From contig NZ_ANAM01000003.1 in NCBI RefSeq assembly GCF_000330705.1, forward strand, positions 124,001 to 188,000: DNA of 64,000 nucleotides, read 5' to 3'. A program made the translations under genes and the position numbers. This DNA comes from Salinicoccus carnicancri Crm. Lineage in GTDB: Bacteria > Bacillota > Bacilli > Staphylococcales > Salinicoccaceae. Below are positions 9,288-18,767 of this stretch, in pieces. Within the stretch, counting starts at the first letter, position 1; the number at the start of each line of letters is the position of its first letter. The notes beneath the pieces were generated by a model. The model did no database searches and was not told the DNA's origin. It saw nothing but the letters and a program-made list of their open reading frames with translations.

Positions 9288-10709
9288 TTAGAAGGGCCCT
9301 AAATTAATATTTACCGCAATGATCAGAGCTATACCTCCAATCATGATCCAAATGCCAAGCAAAGGCAGCATGAACTTTAGCCATTTTACCCAGGATACAC
9401 CAGCAACTGCTATACTGGCCATGAGAATACCTGAGGTGGGAGCAATAGTATTCGTAAAGCCATCTCCCATGTTATATGCCAATACAGCTGTCTGTCTTGT
9501 AATGCCAATAATATCAGCTAAGGGTGCCATTATAGGCATTACAATAGCTGCCTGACCACTACCAGATGTAATGATCAGATTAAAAAGCAGATTGAAAAAG
9601 TATAAGCCTAAAGCACCGATTATTGTAGGCAATGGTTGAACGATTGTAGAAATCGTATTGACTACTGTATCGAGTATCATACCATTTTCCAGGATCACTA
9701 CAATAGAACGGGCAAGTCCAACAATCAATGCTGCATATACCATTCCTTGGGCACCTTTTACAAATTCCTGTACGAATTTATTACTATTCATGCGAGAGAT
9801 TATTGCAGTGCCGATACCTATGATTATGAAAAGAGCTGTCATTTCATTCAGCCCCCAACCTTGCCGAAAAACACCGATTGTATAAATTGTCATGCATATT
9901 GCAAAAAATAGTAATATGATTTTTCTTAATGATGTAAATTTGAGTTTCTCAATTTGCTCACTATCGTCACTATTATCAACGTTTGCAAATCTCTCATCCC
10001 CCATGATACTTTTAGAAGGATTCTTCTCAATTTTTCTAATGTAAAGGATGATATAAATAATACTGCTTGTTAAAATCATGAGGTAGATAATAAAGCGGTA
10101 CCATAAAGCACTGAAGACTGGCAGTCCCGCAATCTCCTGACCGAAACCTGTAGTTATGGGATCAAGACCAGCCACAGTGTAGCCAGAGTAAGCACCTAAA
10201 TATACAATTGCGACTCCAACAATGGCATCAAGTTTGAATGCTTTTGCAACGATGACCCCTACAGGAATAAAAGCTATGACAGCCGTGTGTAGGACCCCTA
10301 AAAATCCAGCTATGGAAAACACAGTAGCCATTGAAATGACAAGCACTAATTTTTTGCTTCTGGTTTTATTAATAAGGCTCATTATTCCTGCATCAACTGC
10401 ACCTGTAGCATTAATAACGGCAAAAGAGCCTCCAATGATAAGGACTAGGAAGATAATACTGGCAGCAGCCATCATACCTTCCTGGATAGATAGAAAAAAT
10501 CCCATGAAGCCAATAGGATCCGATTCAATATTGGTGAAGCTGTCAGGAATGACGGTTGGTACTAGTCCCTCTTCTTTTCTCTCAAAAGATCCAGCAGGGA
10601 CCAAATAGGTTGCTATGGCTGCCAATATCAACATTATAAATAATATGATATATGAATCAGGCATTTTAGACTTTGACTTTCCAGCTATCTCCTTAGACAT
10701 TTTTGACAT
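9288..10709 (-). CDS. YfcC/DcuC-family membrane transporter
   Basis: The 473-residue integral membrane protein has about a dozen hydrophobic segments and the YfcC signature pieces YLVPAGSFER, GGSFAVINATGA and a C-terminal SGQAAIVMPIMAPL region. Members are annotated as C4-dicarboxylate, amino-acid or short-peptide carriers, so the substrate is open. The first ATG is favoured because GGGGAGGATACA directly precedes it on the minus strand. It lies 24 bases downstream of the creatinase-like M24 gene on the same strand, so transporter and hydrolase probably form an operon. Confidence 0.8.
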   Translation of the reverse strand: MSKMSKEIAGKSKSKMPDSYIILFIMLILAAIATYLVPAGSFERKEEGLVPTVIPDSFTNIESDPIGFMGFFLSIQEGMMAAASIIFLVLIIGGSFAVINATGAVDAGIMSLINKTRSKKLVLVISMATVFSIAGFLGVLHTAVIAFIPVGVIVAKAFKLDAIVGVAIVYLGAYSGYTVAGLDPITTGFGQEIAGLPVFSALWYRFIIYLMILTSSIIYIILYIRKIEKNPSKSIMGDERFANVDNSDDSEQIEKLKFTSLRKIILLFFAICMTIYTIGVFRQGWGLNEMTALFIIIGIGTAIISRMNSNKFVQEFVKGAQGMVYAALIVGLARSIVVILENGMILDTVVNTISTIVQPLPTIIGALGLYFFNLLFNLIITSGSGQAAIVMPIMAPLADIIGITRQTAVLAYNMGDGFTNTIAPTSGILMASIAVAGVSWVKWLKFMLPLLGIWIMIGGIALIIAVNINLGPF

Positions 10710-10733
10710 TGTATCCTCCCCTTGTGTTTGATG

Positions 10734-11912
10734 TTAAATGATAAGTGACTCAAAATCCCTTGGGTAATAAGTGATCATTTCCATCCCGGATTCAGTAACA
10801 ACAATCGTATCCGAATGTCTGAAGGCGCCTAGTCCATCTATATATAGCCCTGGTTCAACTGAGAAGACCATGCCTGGTTCCAATACTGTATGATCTCCGA
10901 GGTCAAAAAATGGCGCTTCATGATTAAGTAACCCCATATTGTGGCCTGTATGATGTCTGGAGAGTTCTTCCAATCCGTTGTCTTTAAAGTATGCTTGTAC
11001 TTCTATCTCAATTTTTGATGCTTCGACTCCTGGTTTAATTGTCCTGAAAGCCACTTCCTGAGCTTCATACATATATCTGAAGTATTGTTCTTGCCTAGAA
11101 TCTGCTTCTTCTATGAACATGGTCCGTTCTAATTCACTTTTGTACCCCCATACATCGCAGGCGGCTTGTGATACGACATTAAATCCTTTCTTTAATTCAG
11201 CATTCTGGTTTTGAGAATGGGGAAATGCGGAATGTGGGCCAATCTGTCCTCTATAGAATGCATGTGCAGGATTACCGTAAGGTTTATATCCTTCTCCTAA
11301 AGTTTTGAACATGGCCTGAGTAGCTTCCATGGTAGCATGGCCTTCTATTTCCATTTCTCTTGAACCGGCTTTGGAGTGCTCCACCAACAATTGATGAGCT
11401 AAATTTCCCCATCTCGCAGATTCTTTTATCAATTCAATTTCATTTTCAGATTTTATATACCTCTGTTTTTCAACCCAACCTTTAATATCGATGCTTTTTT
11501 TAAACTCCAACAAATCCGTGATGGCAGCACCATTGTATCCTTTAGGCGAACTGTATCCCTGCGCATCTAATCCTACTGTTGTATTGTTTAGTTTATATGT
11601 TTTTAAAATATTCCGGAGAACTATCATTGGATGGATTTCGCCGGGGTATTCAGGGTAACTATGCACATGATCTATCGTGGCATAGGTTATCGCATGTGAA
11701 TGCTCCAATGAAGGTACAAATAAATGTGTTTCATTTTGAGGGTCTATAAAAAAGGCAATAGGACGTTCAGAAGGTCTGAACATAAAATTCGTTAAATAAA
11801 AGATGTCAGTAGTGCTGAATAATATGCAACCCTCTATGCCATTGCTAGACAATCTGCTTTTAAATACAGATTGTCTTTCAATTATTTCTTTGTGCGGAAT
11901 CTGTAATATCAT
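10734..11912 (-). CDS. Creatinase-like M24 (pita-bread fold) hydrolase
   Basis: The 392-residue protein has an N-terminal creatinase domain and a C-terminal M24 domain. The five metal ligands of M24 aminopeptidases are mostly lost: by motif alignment the two Asp positions are Gln249 and Glu260, and the last Glu is Ser367 (FRHSD); His324 (HTGHNMG) and Glu353 (SVEP) remain. What is kept matches the metal-independent creatinase: His232, Glu262 (in ELERT) and Glu353. An amidinohydrolase/amide hydrolase role is therefore likelier than metallopeptidase. It is transcribed with a YfcC transporter and divergently from a LysR regulator. Confidence 0.75.
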   Translation of the reverse strand: MILQIPHKEIIERQSVFKSRLSSNGIEGCILFSTTDIFYLTNFMFRPSERPIAFFIDPQNETHLFVPSLEHSHAITYATIDHVHSYPEYPGEIHPMIVLRNILKTYKLNNTTVGLDAQGYSSPKGYNGAAITDLLEFKKSIDIKGWVEKQRYIKSENEIELIKESARWGNLAHQLLVEHSKAGSREMEIEGHATMEATQAMFKTLGEGYKPYGNPAHAFYRGQIGPHSAFPHSQNQNAELKKGFNVVSQAACDVWGYKSELERTMFIEEADSRQEQYFRYMYEAQEVAFRTIKPGVEASKIEIEVQAYFKDNGLEELSRHHTGHNMGLLNHEAPFFDLGDHTVLEPGMVFSVEPGLYIDGLGAFRHSDTIVVTESGMEMITYYPRDFESLII

Positions 11913-12020
11913 AAAATCAACCTTTCTAAATATTCTATAAACTATACTAACGTGGGATTATTATTATGTATAATATATTATTGAAAGGTAATGATACTTT
12001 TAAAATATGAAGGTGAATTT

Positions 12021-12917
12021 ATGGAGCTAAGACATTTAAAATATTTCCAAACTGTTTCATCTAATCTACACTTCAGCGAAGCAGCGAAAGAACTAAATAT
12101 ATCTCAACCACCTCTAAGTAAGCAAATTAAACAATTGGAAGAGGAGCTGGGAGTCAGGCTGTTCAATAGGACAAATCGAAGAGTGGAATTGACCGAGGCA
12201 GGTGTTTATTTTTCTCACAGTTGTAAGTTCGTAATGAATTTACTGGAGAAAGAAATAGAAATAACCAGAAAAATTCATGAAGGGCAACTGGGGACAATAA
12301 CTTTAGGGTTTAGTGGGTCTGTAGTATACAGTATTTTGCCAACTGTAATAAAAGAATTGAAAAAAAATCAGCCAAATCTAAACCTTGTAGTAGAACAGCA
12401 CACAAGTAGTGAGCAAGAGAAATATATATTGAATGGAAATATTCATGTAGGGATGCTGGTGCCGCCAGTAAAGAATGAAAAAATCGAGACACTATTAATC
12501 AAAGAAGAAGGATTTCTGGTTGTCGTACCTAAAGGACATTTTATAGAACAGTATCAAGAGCCGATAGACCTTGAAAATGTGAAAGATCTCAATTTCATAA
12601 TGACACCGGAAAGTTCTGGGAAAGGTTACTATGATTCAATAATTACATTGTGCAAAAGTGCCGGCTTTTACCCAAACATTGTTCAGAATGCCCAAGAACA
12701 GCAAACTATTATTACACTCGTCGCCTCTGAATTAGGGGTTGCAATAGTGCCAGAATCTACTGCGAGTATTATTAATGAGGATGTGGTATTCAAAAGAATA
12801 AAGCAACAGCATAAAAAGACAACTGCTTTAGCTTGGCATAAAGACAGTCAGTCTCCCAGTGTGAAAATTTTTACAGAATTGGTCCGAGATTTGATCCAAA
12901 GTGGAAAACTGAGATGA
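12021..12917 (+). CDS. LysR-family transcriptional regulator
   Basis: The 298-residue protein is of standard LysR length: an N-terminal winged helix (MELRHLKYFQTV, FSEAAKELNISQPPLSKQIK, LGVRLFNRT) and a type 2 periplasmic-binding-like effector domain. ATG 12021 follows GAAGGTGA at about 12010-12016; the in-frame start at 11991 adds nine residues not found in the family. It is divergent from the creatinase-like/YfcC pair across about 100 AT-rich bases, the classical arrangement for a LysR regulator and its target. Confidence 0.88.
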   Translation: MELRHLKYFQTVSSNLHFSEAAKELNISQPPLSKQIKQLEEELGVRLFNRTNRRVELTEAGVYFSHSCKFVMNLLEKEIEITRKIHEGQLGTITLGFSGSVVYSILPTVIKELKKNQPNLNLVVEQHTSSEQEKYILNGNIHVGMLVPPVKNEKIETLLIKEEGFLVVVPKGHFIEQYQEPIDLENVKDLNFIMTPESSGKGYYDSIITLCKSAGFYPNIVQNAQEQQTIITLVASELGVAIVPESTASIINEDVVFKRIKQQHKKTTALAWHKDSQSPSVKIFTELVRDLIQSGKLR

Positions 12918-13331
12918 AGTTTCCTGAAAGAAGTGGGTGAAATGCATCTCATAAGCAGGCAATATAGTAATTAAAGAAGAACTAGGATACATAAACGGCA
13001 AAACATTGTCGTCAGAAATCATGAGGATGTAGTTATCACATTGAAATCATTGACAATGAAATTGCTAATTGCAATTGCAATAAAAATGGTATCGATGCAT
13101 TCTTATCTACACCGTATGGTGAACCTCTATAATAAATCGGCTAACTGATTTATTATAGAGGATTTTAATTTGGTGCAATATAAATTTAGTACCTGCTAAA
13201 TTGCTAATCTTCATAAATGATATGCGTAATGCTAACGGGTAAAAAAACAGAAAAAATTATTGACGATTCAGAAAACATTCTATATTATTATGTTAAATAA
13301 ATTATTTATTATAACAAAAGGGATAGACGAT
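12918..13331. other. AT-rich 413-base intergenic region
   Basis: No intact gene is seen. A short open stretch at roughly 13024-13134 (readable as a fragment ending in FLSTPYGEPL) has a protein-like composition and may be the tail of a decayed gene, but it lacks a start. A strong hairpin lies at 13124-13161. The remainder is very AT-rich and should contain the promoter of the GntR gene. Confidence 0.4.
13124..13161 (+). terminator. 15-bp perfect hairpin upstream of gntR
   Basis: CCTCTATAATAAATC (13124-13138) pairs perfectly with 13147-13161 around an eight-base loop, followed by ATTTTAATTT. It can end transcription from the LysR side. Its perfect symmetry also makes it a candidate operator for the following GntR regulator. 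Confidence 0.6.
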
Positions 13332-14036
13332 ATGAAATTAAACGAGCAAGTGTACAATGATTTACTAAATCAAATTCATAATGGATTTTATGAGATAGGA
13401 GAGAAAATTCCTACCGAGAAATTACTTATGGAAAAATACTCTATTAGTAGATCCCCAGTAAGAGATGCTTTAAAAAAGCTTCAAAATGAAGGGTATATTA
13501 ATAGAATTCCTAAAAGTGGAAGTGTTGTTATTGCGAGTTCTAGGGTAAATAGAACAATTAATTACAAAGGAGGTTTTTCAAAATACTTTAGTGAAAATTG
13601 GGATGATATCAAGACAATTACCTTAGATGTAAGCGAAGTGAAAGAACCGGATATTTCGAAGAAGCTCAAGCTAGAAGAAGGCATATTGTTAAGAGTGACT
13701 AGAGTTAGGAAGTATAGAGAAGAACCAGTTTTCCTTTTGAAAACTTATTATCCTATTAATTTTCTTTCTGATATCTCAAAGGAAGAGTTTTATGAAGTTA
13801 ATAATTTGAGAGAATGGTTTCAAAGTAAAACAAATATTAAGTTCAAGTATACTAATGAAACATTAGAGTCTATTGTTGCTGACAGATTGGTACAGAATCA
13901 TCTTAATTTAGAAAATGGATCACCTGTTTTATTGATTAAGAGATTAACATACGATACAGAGCACATACCTTCAGAATTTGTAGAATACTATGTAAATACA
14001 AATATATGGAAGTATCATATTGATTATAATTTCTAG
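13332..14036 (+). CDS. GntR family regulator (HutC/UTRA type)
   Basis: The 234-residue protein has an N-terminal GntR winged helix (PTEKLLMEKYSISRSPVRDALKKL, EGYINRIPKSGSVV) and a C-terminal UTRA-type effector domain (LRVTRVRKYREEPVFLLKTYYP; AEHIPSEFVEYYV-like end). ATG 13332 is chosen on the AAAGGGA just upstream and the family's usual N-terminus; a longer frame from 13260 adds an atypical leader. The gene precedes and slightly overlaps the TRAP permease frame and most likely controls that operon in response to the transported compound or its product. Confidence 0.85.
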   Translation: MKLNEQVYNDLLNQIHNGFYEIGEKIPTEKLLMEKYSISRSPVRDALKKLQNEGYINRIPKSGSVVIASSRVNRTINYKGGFSKYFSENWDDIKTITLDVSEVKEPDISKKLKLEEGILLRVTRVRKYREEPVFLLKTYYPINFLSDISKEEFYEVNNLREWFQSKTNIKFKYTNETLESIVADRLVQNHLNLENGSPVLLIKRLTYDTEHIPSEFVEYYVNTNIWKYHIDYNF

Positions 14037-14052
14037 AGAATTGGGTGAGATG

Positions 14053-14520
14053 ATGAAGCATTTATATAATATTCTTCTAAATATATGTTCAATATTTTTT
14101 GTAATCATTGTTACTGTTTCCATAGCACAAGTTTTTTTTAGATTTATATTAGATAGTCCTCTTGTGTGGAGTGAAGAACTGGCAAGATTCTTGATGTTAT
14201 GGATGGTTTTTCTTGGAGCGAGTGTTGTTTCATATAGACAAGCACATTTAGGGGTAGATTTTCTGTTTGATTACCTGCCACCTAAAATAAATATTTTTTT
14301 GAAAGCGATTTCTACAACTGTGACGTTGGTATTCTTAATTGTTCTTGTAATTACTTCAATGGAATTACTTAGAGTAGCTGGTTATGCGACAAGTCCTGCT
14401 TTAAATATTCCACTTTCATACTGGAGAGTTTCTGTTGTAGCAGGTTCATCATTGATGATTCTGGCTTTGGTTGTAAATGTCATTGCTGAATTTATTAAGA
14501 GAAGAAAGGTGGAAGGATAG
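14053..14520 (+). CDS. TRAP transporter small permease (DctQ-like)
   Basis: The protein of about 155 residues has four hydrophobic helices and the DctQ signature WSEELARFLMLWMVFLGASV. It forms the small membrane subunit of a tripartite sodium-driven uptake system. GGGTG at 14043-14047 suits ATG 14053; ATG 14050 is equally in frame. Its TAG stop directly abuts the ATG of the large permease. Confidence 0.85.
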   Translation: MKHLYNILLNICSIFFVIIVTVSIAQVFFRFILDSPLVWSEELARFLMLWMVFLGASVVSYRQAHLGVDFLFDYLPPKINIFLKAISTTVTLVFLIVLVITSMELLRVAGYATSPALNIPLSYWRVSVVAGSSLMILALVVNVIAEFIKRRKVEG

Positions 14521-15798
14521 ATGCTCGTAACTTTAATAATCCTTTTTATGATACTCCTTTTAATCATTGGTGTACCTGTAGCATTTGCGATAGGGGCGGC
14601 CTCTCTACTATATATATTTGTTTCAGGCTATGACCTTAGCATGGTTGCTCAAAGTATGGTTGGTGGAATTGATTCATTTACTTTGTTGGCTGTCCCGTTT
14701 TTTCTATTTTTGGGAGCCATCATGAATACTGGAGGTATTACTGAAAAAATTATTGATATTGCGAAAGCTTTAGTAGGACATCTTAAGGGGGGATTAGCAC
14801 AGGTCAATATATTTGCAAGTTTAATCTTTTCTGGACTTTCTGGTTCGGCAACTGCAGATACGGTAGCCTTAGGATCAGTTTTAATTCCAGCCATGGAAAA
14901 AGAAGGTTATGATAAGAAATTTGCAGCTGCAATCACAGCGACATCTTCTATCGTGGGTCCCATTATTCCTCCAAGTATCACATTAATCATTTTTGGAATC
15001 GTTACGGGAACTGCTATAGGACCATTATTGATAGCAGGTATTATTCCAGGCCTTCTAGTATCAGTATCGCTGATGATTTACACCTATTTCATCTCAAAGA
15101 AGAGGGGTTATCCAAGCTACCCTAAAGCAAGTTTCAAAGAGCGAGGGCGTTCAATGTATAAAGGTTCTTTTGCTTTGCTTCTCCCGATAATCATTGTAGT
15201 GGGAATTGTTTCAGGAATTTTTACGGCAACAGAATCTGCTGCTATCGCAGTCTTATATGCTGTAATAGTATCACTATTCATCTACAGAACTGTGTCTCTA
15301 AAGGATTTGTGGAAAATAACTAAAGAGTCAACTTTTGAATCAGCTAAAATTCTGATTATAATTGCTGCAGCTTCAGTATTCGCCTGGGTGGTAACAAGGG
15401 CCAGGCTTTCTGATACTATTTCAAATTTCTTATTCAGTTTTACTAATAATCAGTATGTGATTGTATTGATTATTATAGTGTTCTTACTAATTATCGGGCT
15501 ATTTATGCTTCCGAGTGAAGGAATACTTGTATTTGCGCCTATACTAACACCTGTCATGGTAGAAGTAGGTATGGACCCAATCCAGTTTGGTGTTTTGATG
15601 GTGCTCACTTTAACCATAGGTGGAGCTTCACCGCCCGTAGGAATAATGCTCTATATAGTTACTGACATTGCCAGAGTAAAGTATATGACATTGGTAAAGG
15701 AAGTAATGCCAATGTACATCCCACTGATTGTTACTGCAGTATTAGTTGGATTTTTCCCTGTACTTTCGCTAGTGCTAATCAACTTTTTCTATGGATAA
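14521..15798 (+). CDS. TRAP transporter large permease (DctM-like)
   Basis: The 425-residue protein has about twelve transmembrane segments with the DctM landmarks SGSATADTVALGSVLIPAM, TATSSIVGPIIPPS and GGASPPVGIMLY. It is the substrate-translocating subunit. The start ATG immediately follows the small permease stop, which signals tight translational coupling. The substrate is not visible from sequence; the neighbouring creatininase-family and M20 hydrolases suggest an amide-type carboxylate. Confidence 0.9.
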   Translation: MLVTLIILFMILLLIIGVPVAFAIGAASLLYIFVSGYDLSMVAQSMVGGIDSFTLLAVPFFLFLGAIMNTGGITEKIIDIAKALVGHLKGGLAQVNIFASLIFSGLSGSATADTVALGSVLIPAMEKEGYDKKFAAAITATSSIVGPIIPPSITLIIFGIVTGTAIGPLLIAGIIPGLLVSVSLMIYTYFISKKRGYPSYPKASFKERGRSMYKGSFALLLPIIIVVGIVSGIFTATESAAIAVLYAVIVSLFIYRTVSLKDLWKITKESTFESAKILIIIAAASVFAWVVTRARLSDTISNFLFSFTNNQYVIVLIIIVFLLIIGLFMLPSEGILVFAPILTPVMVEVGMDPIQFGVLMVLTLTIGGASPPVGIMLYIVTDIARVKYMTLVKEVMPMYIPLIVTAVLVGFFPVLSLVLINFFYG

Positions 15799-15818
15799 AT
15801 TAAAAAGGAGGAACATCA

Positions 15819-16598
15819 ATGTCTAAAAACGCTTTACATTACATGACTTGGCCAGAAATTAAAGAGGAATTTAAAAAATCTAAAATAATACTCGTTCCTT
15901 TGGGTTCTATGGAACAGCATGGATTGCATTCCATTAATGGAGATTACTTAGCTGCGACACATGTAGCTGAAAAAGTAGCTGAAAAAAGTGGAAGCCTCTA
16001 TACACCAACGCTCCCTTTTGGCAACTCGAGTTATTTTAAATCTTTTCCTGGAACAATTTCTTTAAGAGAAGAAACGGTCACAAGTGCTATATACGATATA
16101 ATCGAGAATTTCTTGGATCATAATCAATATAAAATTGTATTTCTCAATGGACATGCTGGAAATAAGAGTGCAATCAACAATGCTGTAAGAACATTAAGTG
16201 AAAAACATGAAAAACTTGAAGTATACACTTTTAATCTTTGGCAAAGTTTGACTGAGATACAAAAAAAAGAAGTATATCCTTTGGAAAAAGATCCATCGGG
16301 ACACGGAGCGGAACCACTATCTTCCATTATGAGATATCTGTACCCTAGATATGTTGATTCAAGCCATAAAAAATTTGAACAAAACAGAAAAGAGATAAAC
16401 GGCAAGAGAATTCTTAATCTGAATCAACTCAATGTAGATGGAATCAATATTGATGCTTACATGAATATGGAAGATATCTCTGATGATGGTATTTATTCAG
16501 AGAGTTTTCAGCCAGATGAAAAAATTGGTGAACAAGTATTGGAATACATCATTAATAATGTATTAAATGCATTGAATAAATTATACGAGGAGAGATAA
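15819..16598 (+). CDS. Creatininase-family amidohydrolase
   Basis: The 259-residue protein carries the creatininase metal motifs: GSMEQHGLHSINGDY (Glu, His and Asp ligands), FPGTISL, LNGHAGN and GHGAEPLSS. Characterised members open cyclic or linear amides (creatinine to creatine; formyl-purine and cofactor precursors), so the exact substrate is open. AAGGAGG precedes the ATG. It sits between TRAP permease and binding-protein genes, so its substrate is likely the imported compound. A creatinase-like protein lies 4 kb away in the same AT-rich block. Confidence 0.82.
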   Translation: MSKNALHYMTWPEIKEEFKKSKIILVPLGSMEQHGLHSINGDYLAATHVAEKVAEKSGSLYTPTLPFGNSSYFKSFPGTISLREETVTSAIYDIIENFLDHNQYKIVFLNGHAGNKSAINNAVRTLSEKHEKLEVYTFNLWQSLTEIQKKEVYPLEKDPSGHGAEPLSSIMRYLYPRYVDSSHKKFEQNRKEINGKRILNLNQLNVDGINIDAYMNMEDISDDGIYSESFQPDEKIGEQVLEYIINNVLNALNKLYEER

Positions 16599-16601
16599 AT
16601 T

Positions 16602-17615
16602 ATGAAAAGATTAGCTCTATTCTTAGTTTTGTTGATAGGCGTTTTGTCAGCATGTAGTGATGGAAATGGAAATCAGAGTGATGGAAGTTCAGAGAATAGC
16701 GGCGGAGGAACAATATCTTTTAGCACCTGGGCTAATGAAGGTGAAGCAGCTTATGTAGGTATGGAAAGATTTAAAGAACTTGTAGAAGAAGAAACAGATG
16801 GTAATTATACAGTGGAACTGTTTGCGGGCAATCAACTAGGTACTACAGCTGAACAGATGGAGCAGGTAAAGATGGGGTCAATTGAAATGATGTCTAGTGG
16901 AGACCCGGGGATGATTGAGATAGAAATGCTATCCCTTCCATATTTGATGGACAGTAACGAGCATTGGACGCATGTACTAGAATCGGATATTGGTGATGAA
17001 TGGAATGAAAAACTGAAAGAGGAACAAGGTGTTATAAATATCGGAACCCTACCTAGAGGGCCTAGAGTAATATCATCTAACACTGAGATAAATGAACCGG
17101 CTGATATGGAAGGTATGAAGTTTAGAACGCCTCAAAGAGATTATTATGTTGAAACATTTGAAGCTCTAGGTGCTAGCCCGACTCCAGTTGACTTTGGTGA
17201 ATTATATAGTGCGCTTGAAACCGGTATTGTAGATGGACAGGAGAATCCATTGGAAACAATAGTTGCTGGTGGTTTCATGGAAGTTCAATCAAATATTTCA
17301 CTAACAAATCACATGTTTAAACCAGCGTTTATTACAATTAACAATGAATTTTTTGAATCACTAACAGAGGAAGAACAGGAGATATTTAGGGATGCTTCCA
17401 AGGAAGCCAATCAAGTAGCCGCTGAACAGTTAAAAGATGAAGAAGAACAGATGATTAATGATTTAGAAAATGATGATATAACAATCACTGAACCAAATAT
17501 TGATGCATTTAGAGACGCAACACAAAGTGTTAGAGATAACCTTGGTTCGGAAACATGGGGAGAAGAAAGGTACGATCGCATTGTAGAAATGGGGCAGGCG
17601 AATCTGAATGAATAA
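16602..17615 (+). CDS. TRAP substrate-binding lipoprotein (DctP-like)
   Basis: The 337-residue protein begins with a lipoprotein signal ending LIGVLSAC and a Ser/Gly/Asn linker, then a DctP fold (FKELVEEETDGNYTVELFAGNQLG, the arginine-bearing MKFRTPQ strand that normally contacts the substrate carboxylate, and ETGIVDGQENP). In a Gram-positive it would be anchored by lipid to the outer face of the membrane. It starts three bases after the hydrolase stop with GAGGAGAG upstream. The conserved Arg implies a carboxylate-containing ligand. Confidence 0.9.
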   Translation: MKRLALFLVLLIGVLSACSDGNGNQSDGSSENSGGGTISFSTWANEGEAAYVGMERFKELVEEETDGNYTVELFAGNQLGTTAEQMEQVKMGSIEMMSSGDPGMIEIEMLSLPYLMDSNEHWTHVLESDIGDEWNEKLKEEQGVINIGTLPRGPRVISSNTEINEPADMEGMKFRTPQRDYYVETFEALGASPTPVDFGELYSALETGIVDGQENPLETIVAGGFMEVQSNISLTNHMFKPAFITINNEFFESLTEEEQEIFRDASKEANQVAAEQLKDEEEQMINDLENDDITITEPNIDAFRDATQSVRDNLGSETWGEERYDRIVEMGQANLNE

Positions 17616-18765
17616 TATAAAAACAATGATAAATAATGAAATTAAAGACATAATACAATTCCGACGTGAGATGCATGAAAATCCAGAGCTGAGCTTTCAA
17701 GAATTTGATATTACCCAAAAGTTGAAAACAGCATTAAAAAACAGTGTTATTGACCTATATGAATTAAGCGAAAATACTGGATTAGTTGGTGTGATTGAAA
17801 AAAATACTGATTATAAAACGCTAGCAATCAGAGCGGACATCGATGCACTCCCTATACAGGAAAGTACAAACTTAGATTATGCTTCAAAAAAAGAAGGAAT
17901 AATGCATGCTTGTGGCCATGATATTCATACAAGTATTCTTTACGGTTATTGCAAGCTTATTTCGAAATTTTATGATGAATTGAAGTATAACATTGTCATC
18001 ATATTTCAGCCTGCGGAAGAAACGATGCAAGGTGCTAAATATATACTGCAAGAACTTCAGCAATTAGAGATTAAAATCGACGAAATAATTGCATATCACA
18101 CATGGCCTTATTTGATCGAAGGGAAAGTGGGATACAGGAAAGGTGATATGATGGCTGGGGCGATAAACTTCCATGTTGATATCAAAGCTAGTGGAGGTCA
18201 TGCAGCCCATCCCCATACTACAGCAGACCCAATCTTTCTATCTTCTGACGCTATTGGCTTTATCCAATCAATTGTCTCCAGGTATAACAATCCGGTGAAT
18301 CCACTGGTAATAACAGTGGGTAAAATTAATGGGGGACAAAAAACAAATGTTATTAGTGATGTTTGCAACTTTAGTGGTACTATAAGAAGTTTTTCAAAGG
18401 AATCATTAGCTTTAGCAAAAAAGCTAATCAAACAATACATCGAAAACATGACAGAAATGTCGGATGCGCAGTGCAATATTATATTTGATAATTATTGTCC
18501 ACCTGTAATTAACAGTTTTAATACTGTGGAAAAATTTATAAAATCAAATCCAGAAGAATTATTAGAAGAGCTATCACAACCATCAATGGGATCAGAGGAT
18601 TTTGCATTCTATTTAGAAAATATCGAAGGAGCATTATTCAGGGTTGGCACAAATACTGAAGAAGATGAAAGGAGTAAATTGTCACTCCACAACTCTCAAA
18701 TAGTGTTTTCTGAAAAATCTATATGTGCAGGCATTGAAGCATTATTGAATTATACAGTTAAATAG
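17608..18765 (+). CDS. M20-family amidohydrolase (hippurate/N-acyl amino acid hydrolase type)
   Basis: The 385-residue enzyme has the M20D metal and catalytic motifs: IRADIDALPIQE, HACGHDIHTSILYG, FQPAEETMQGAKYIL and SMGSEDFAFYLE, plus a dimerisation insert starting near GAINFHVDIKASGGHAAHPH. Family members cleave N-acyl amino acids or amide-linked conjugates. The ATG overlaps the stop of the binding-protein gene by eight bases. It closes the TRAP operon and probably hydrolyses a product of the creatininase-like step or the imported conjugate itself. Confidence 0.85.
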   Translation: MNNIKTMINNEIKDIIQFRREMHENPELSFQEFDITQKLKTALKNSVIDLYELSENTGLVGVIEKNTDYKTLAIRADIDALPIQESTNLDYASKKEGIMHACGHDIHTSILYGYCKLISKFYDELKYNIVIIFQPAEETMQGAKYILQELQQLEIKIDEIIAYHTWPYLIEGKVGYRKGDMMAGAINFHVDIKASGGHAAHPHTTADPIFLSSDAIGFIQSIVSRYNNPVNPLVITVGKINGGQKTNVISDVCNFSGTIRSFSKESLALAKKLIKQYIENMTEMSDAQCNIIFDNYCPPVINSFNTVEKFIKSNPEELLEELSQPSMGSEDFAFYLENIEGALFRVGTNTEEDERSKLSLHNSQIVFSEKSICAGIEALLNYTVK

Positions 18766-18767
18766 AA

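Noticed and set aside
13024-13134. Short protein-like stretch ending FLSTPYGEPL in the gap before gntR
   Set aside because: It is preceded by a stop and has no start codon or recognisable family. It may be a relic but is too short to call.
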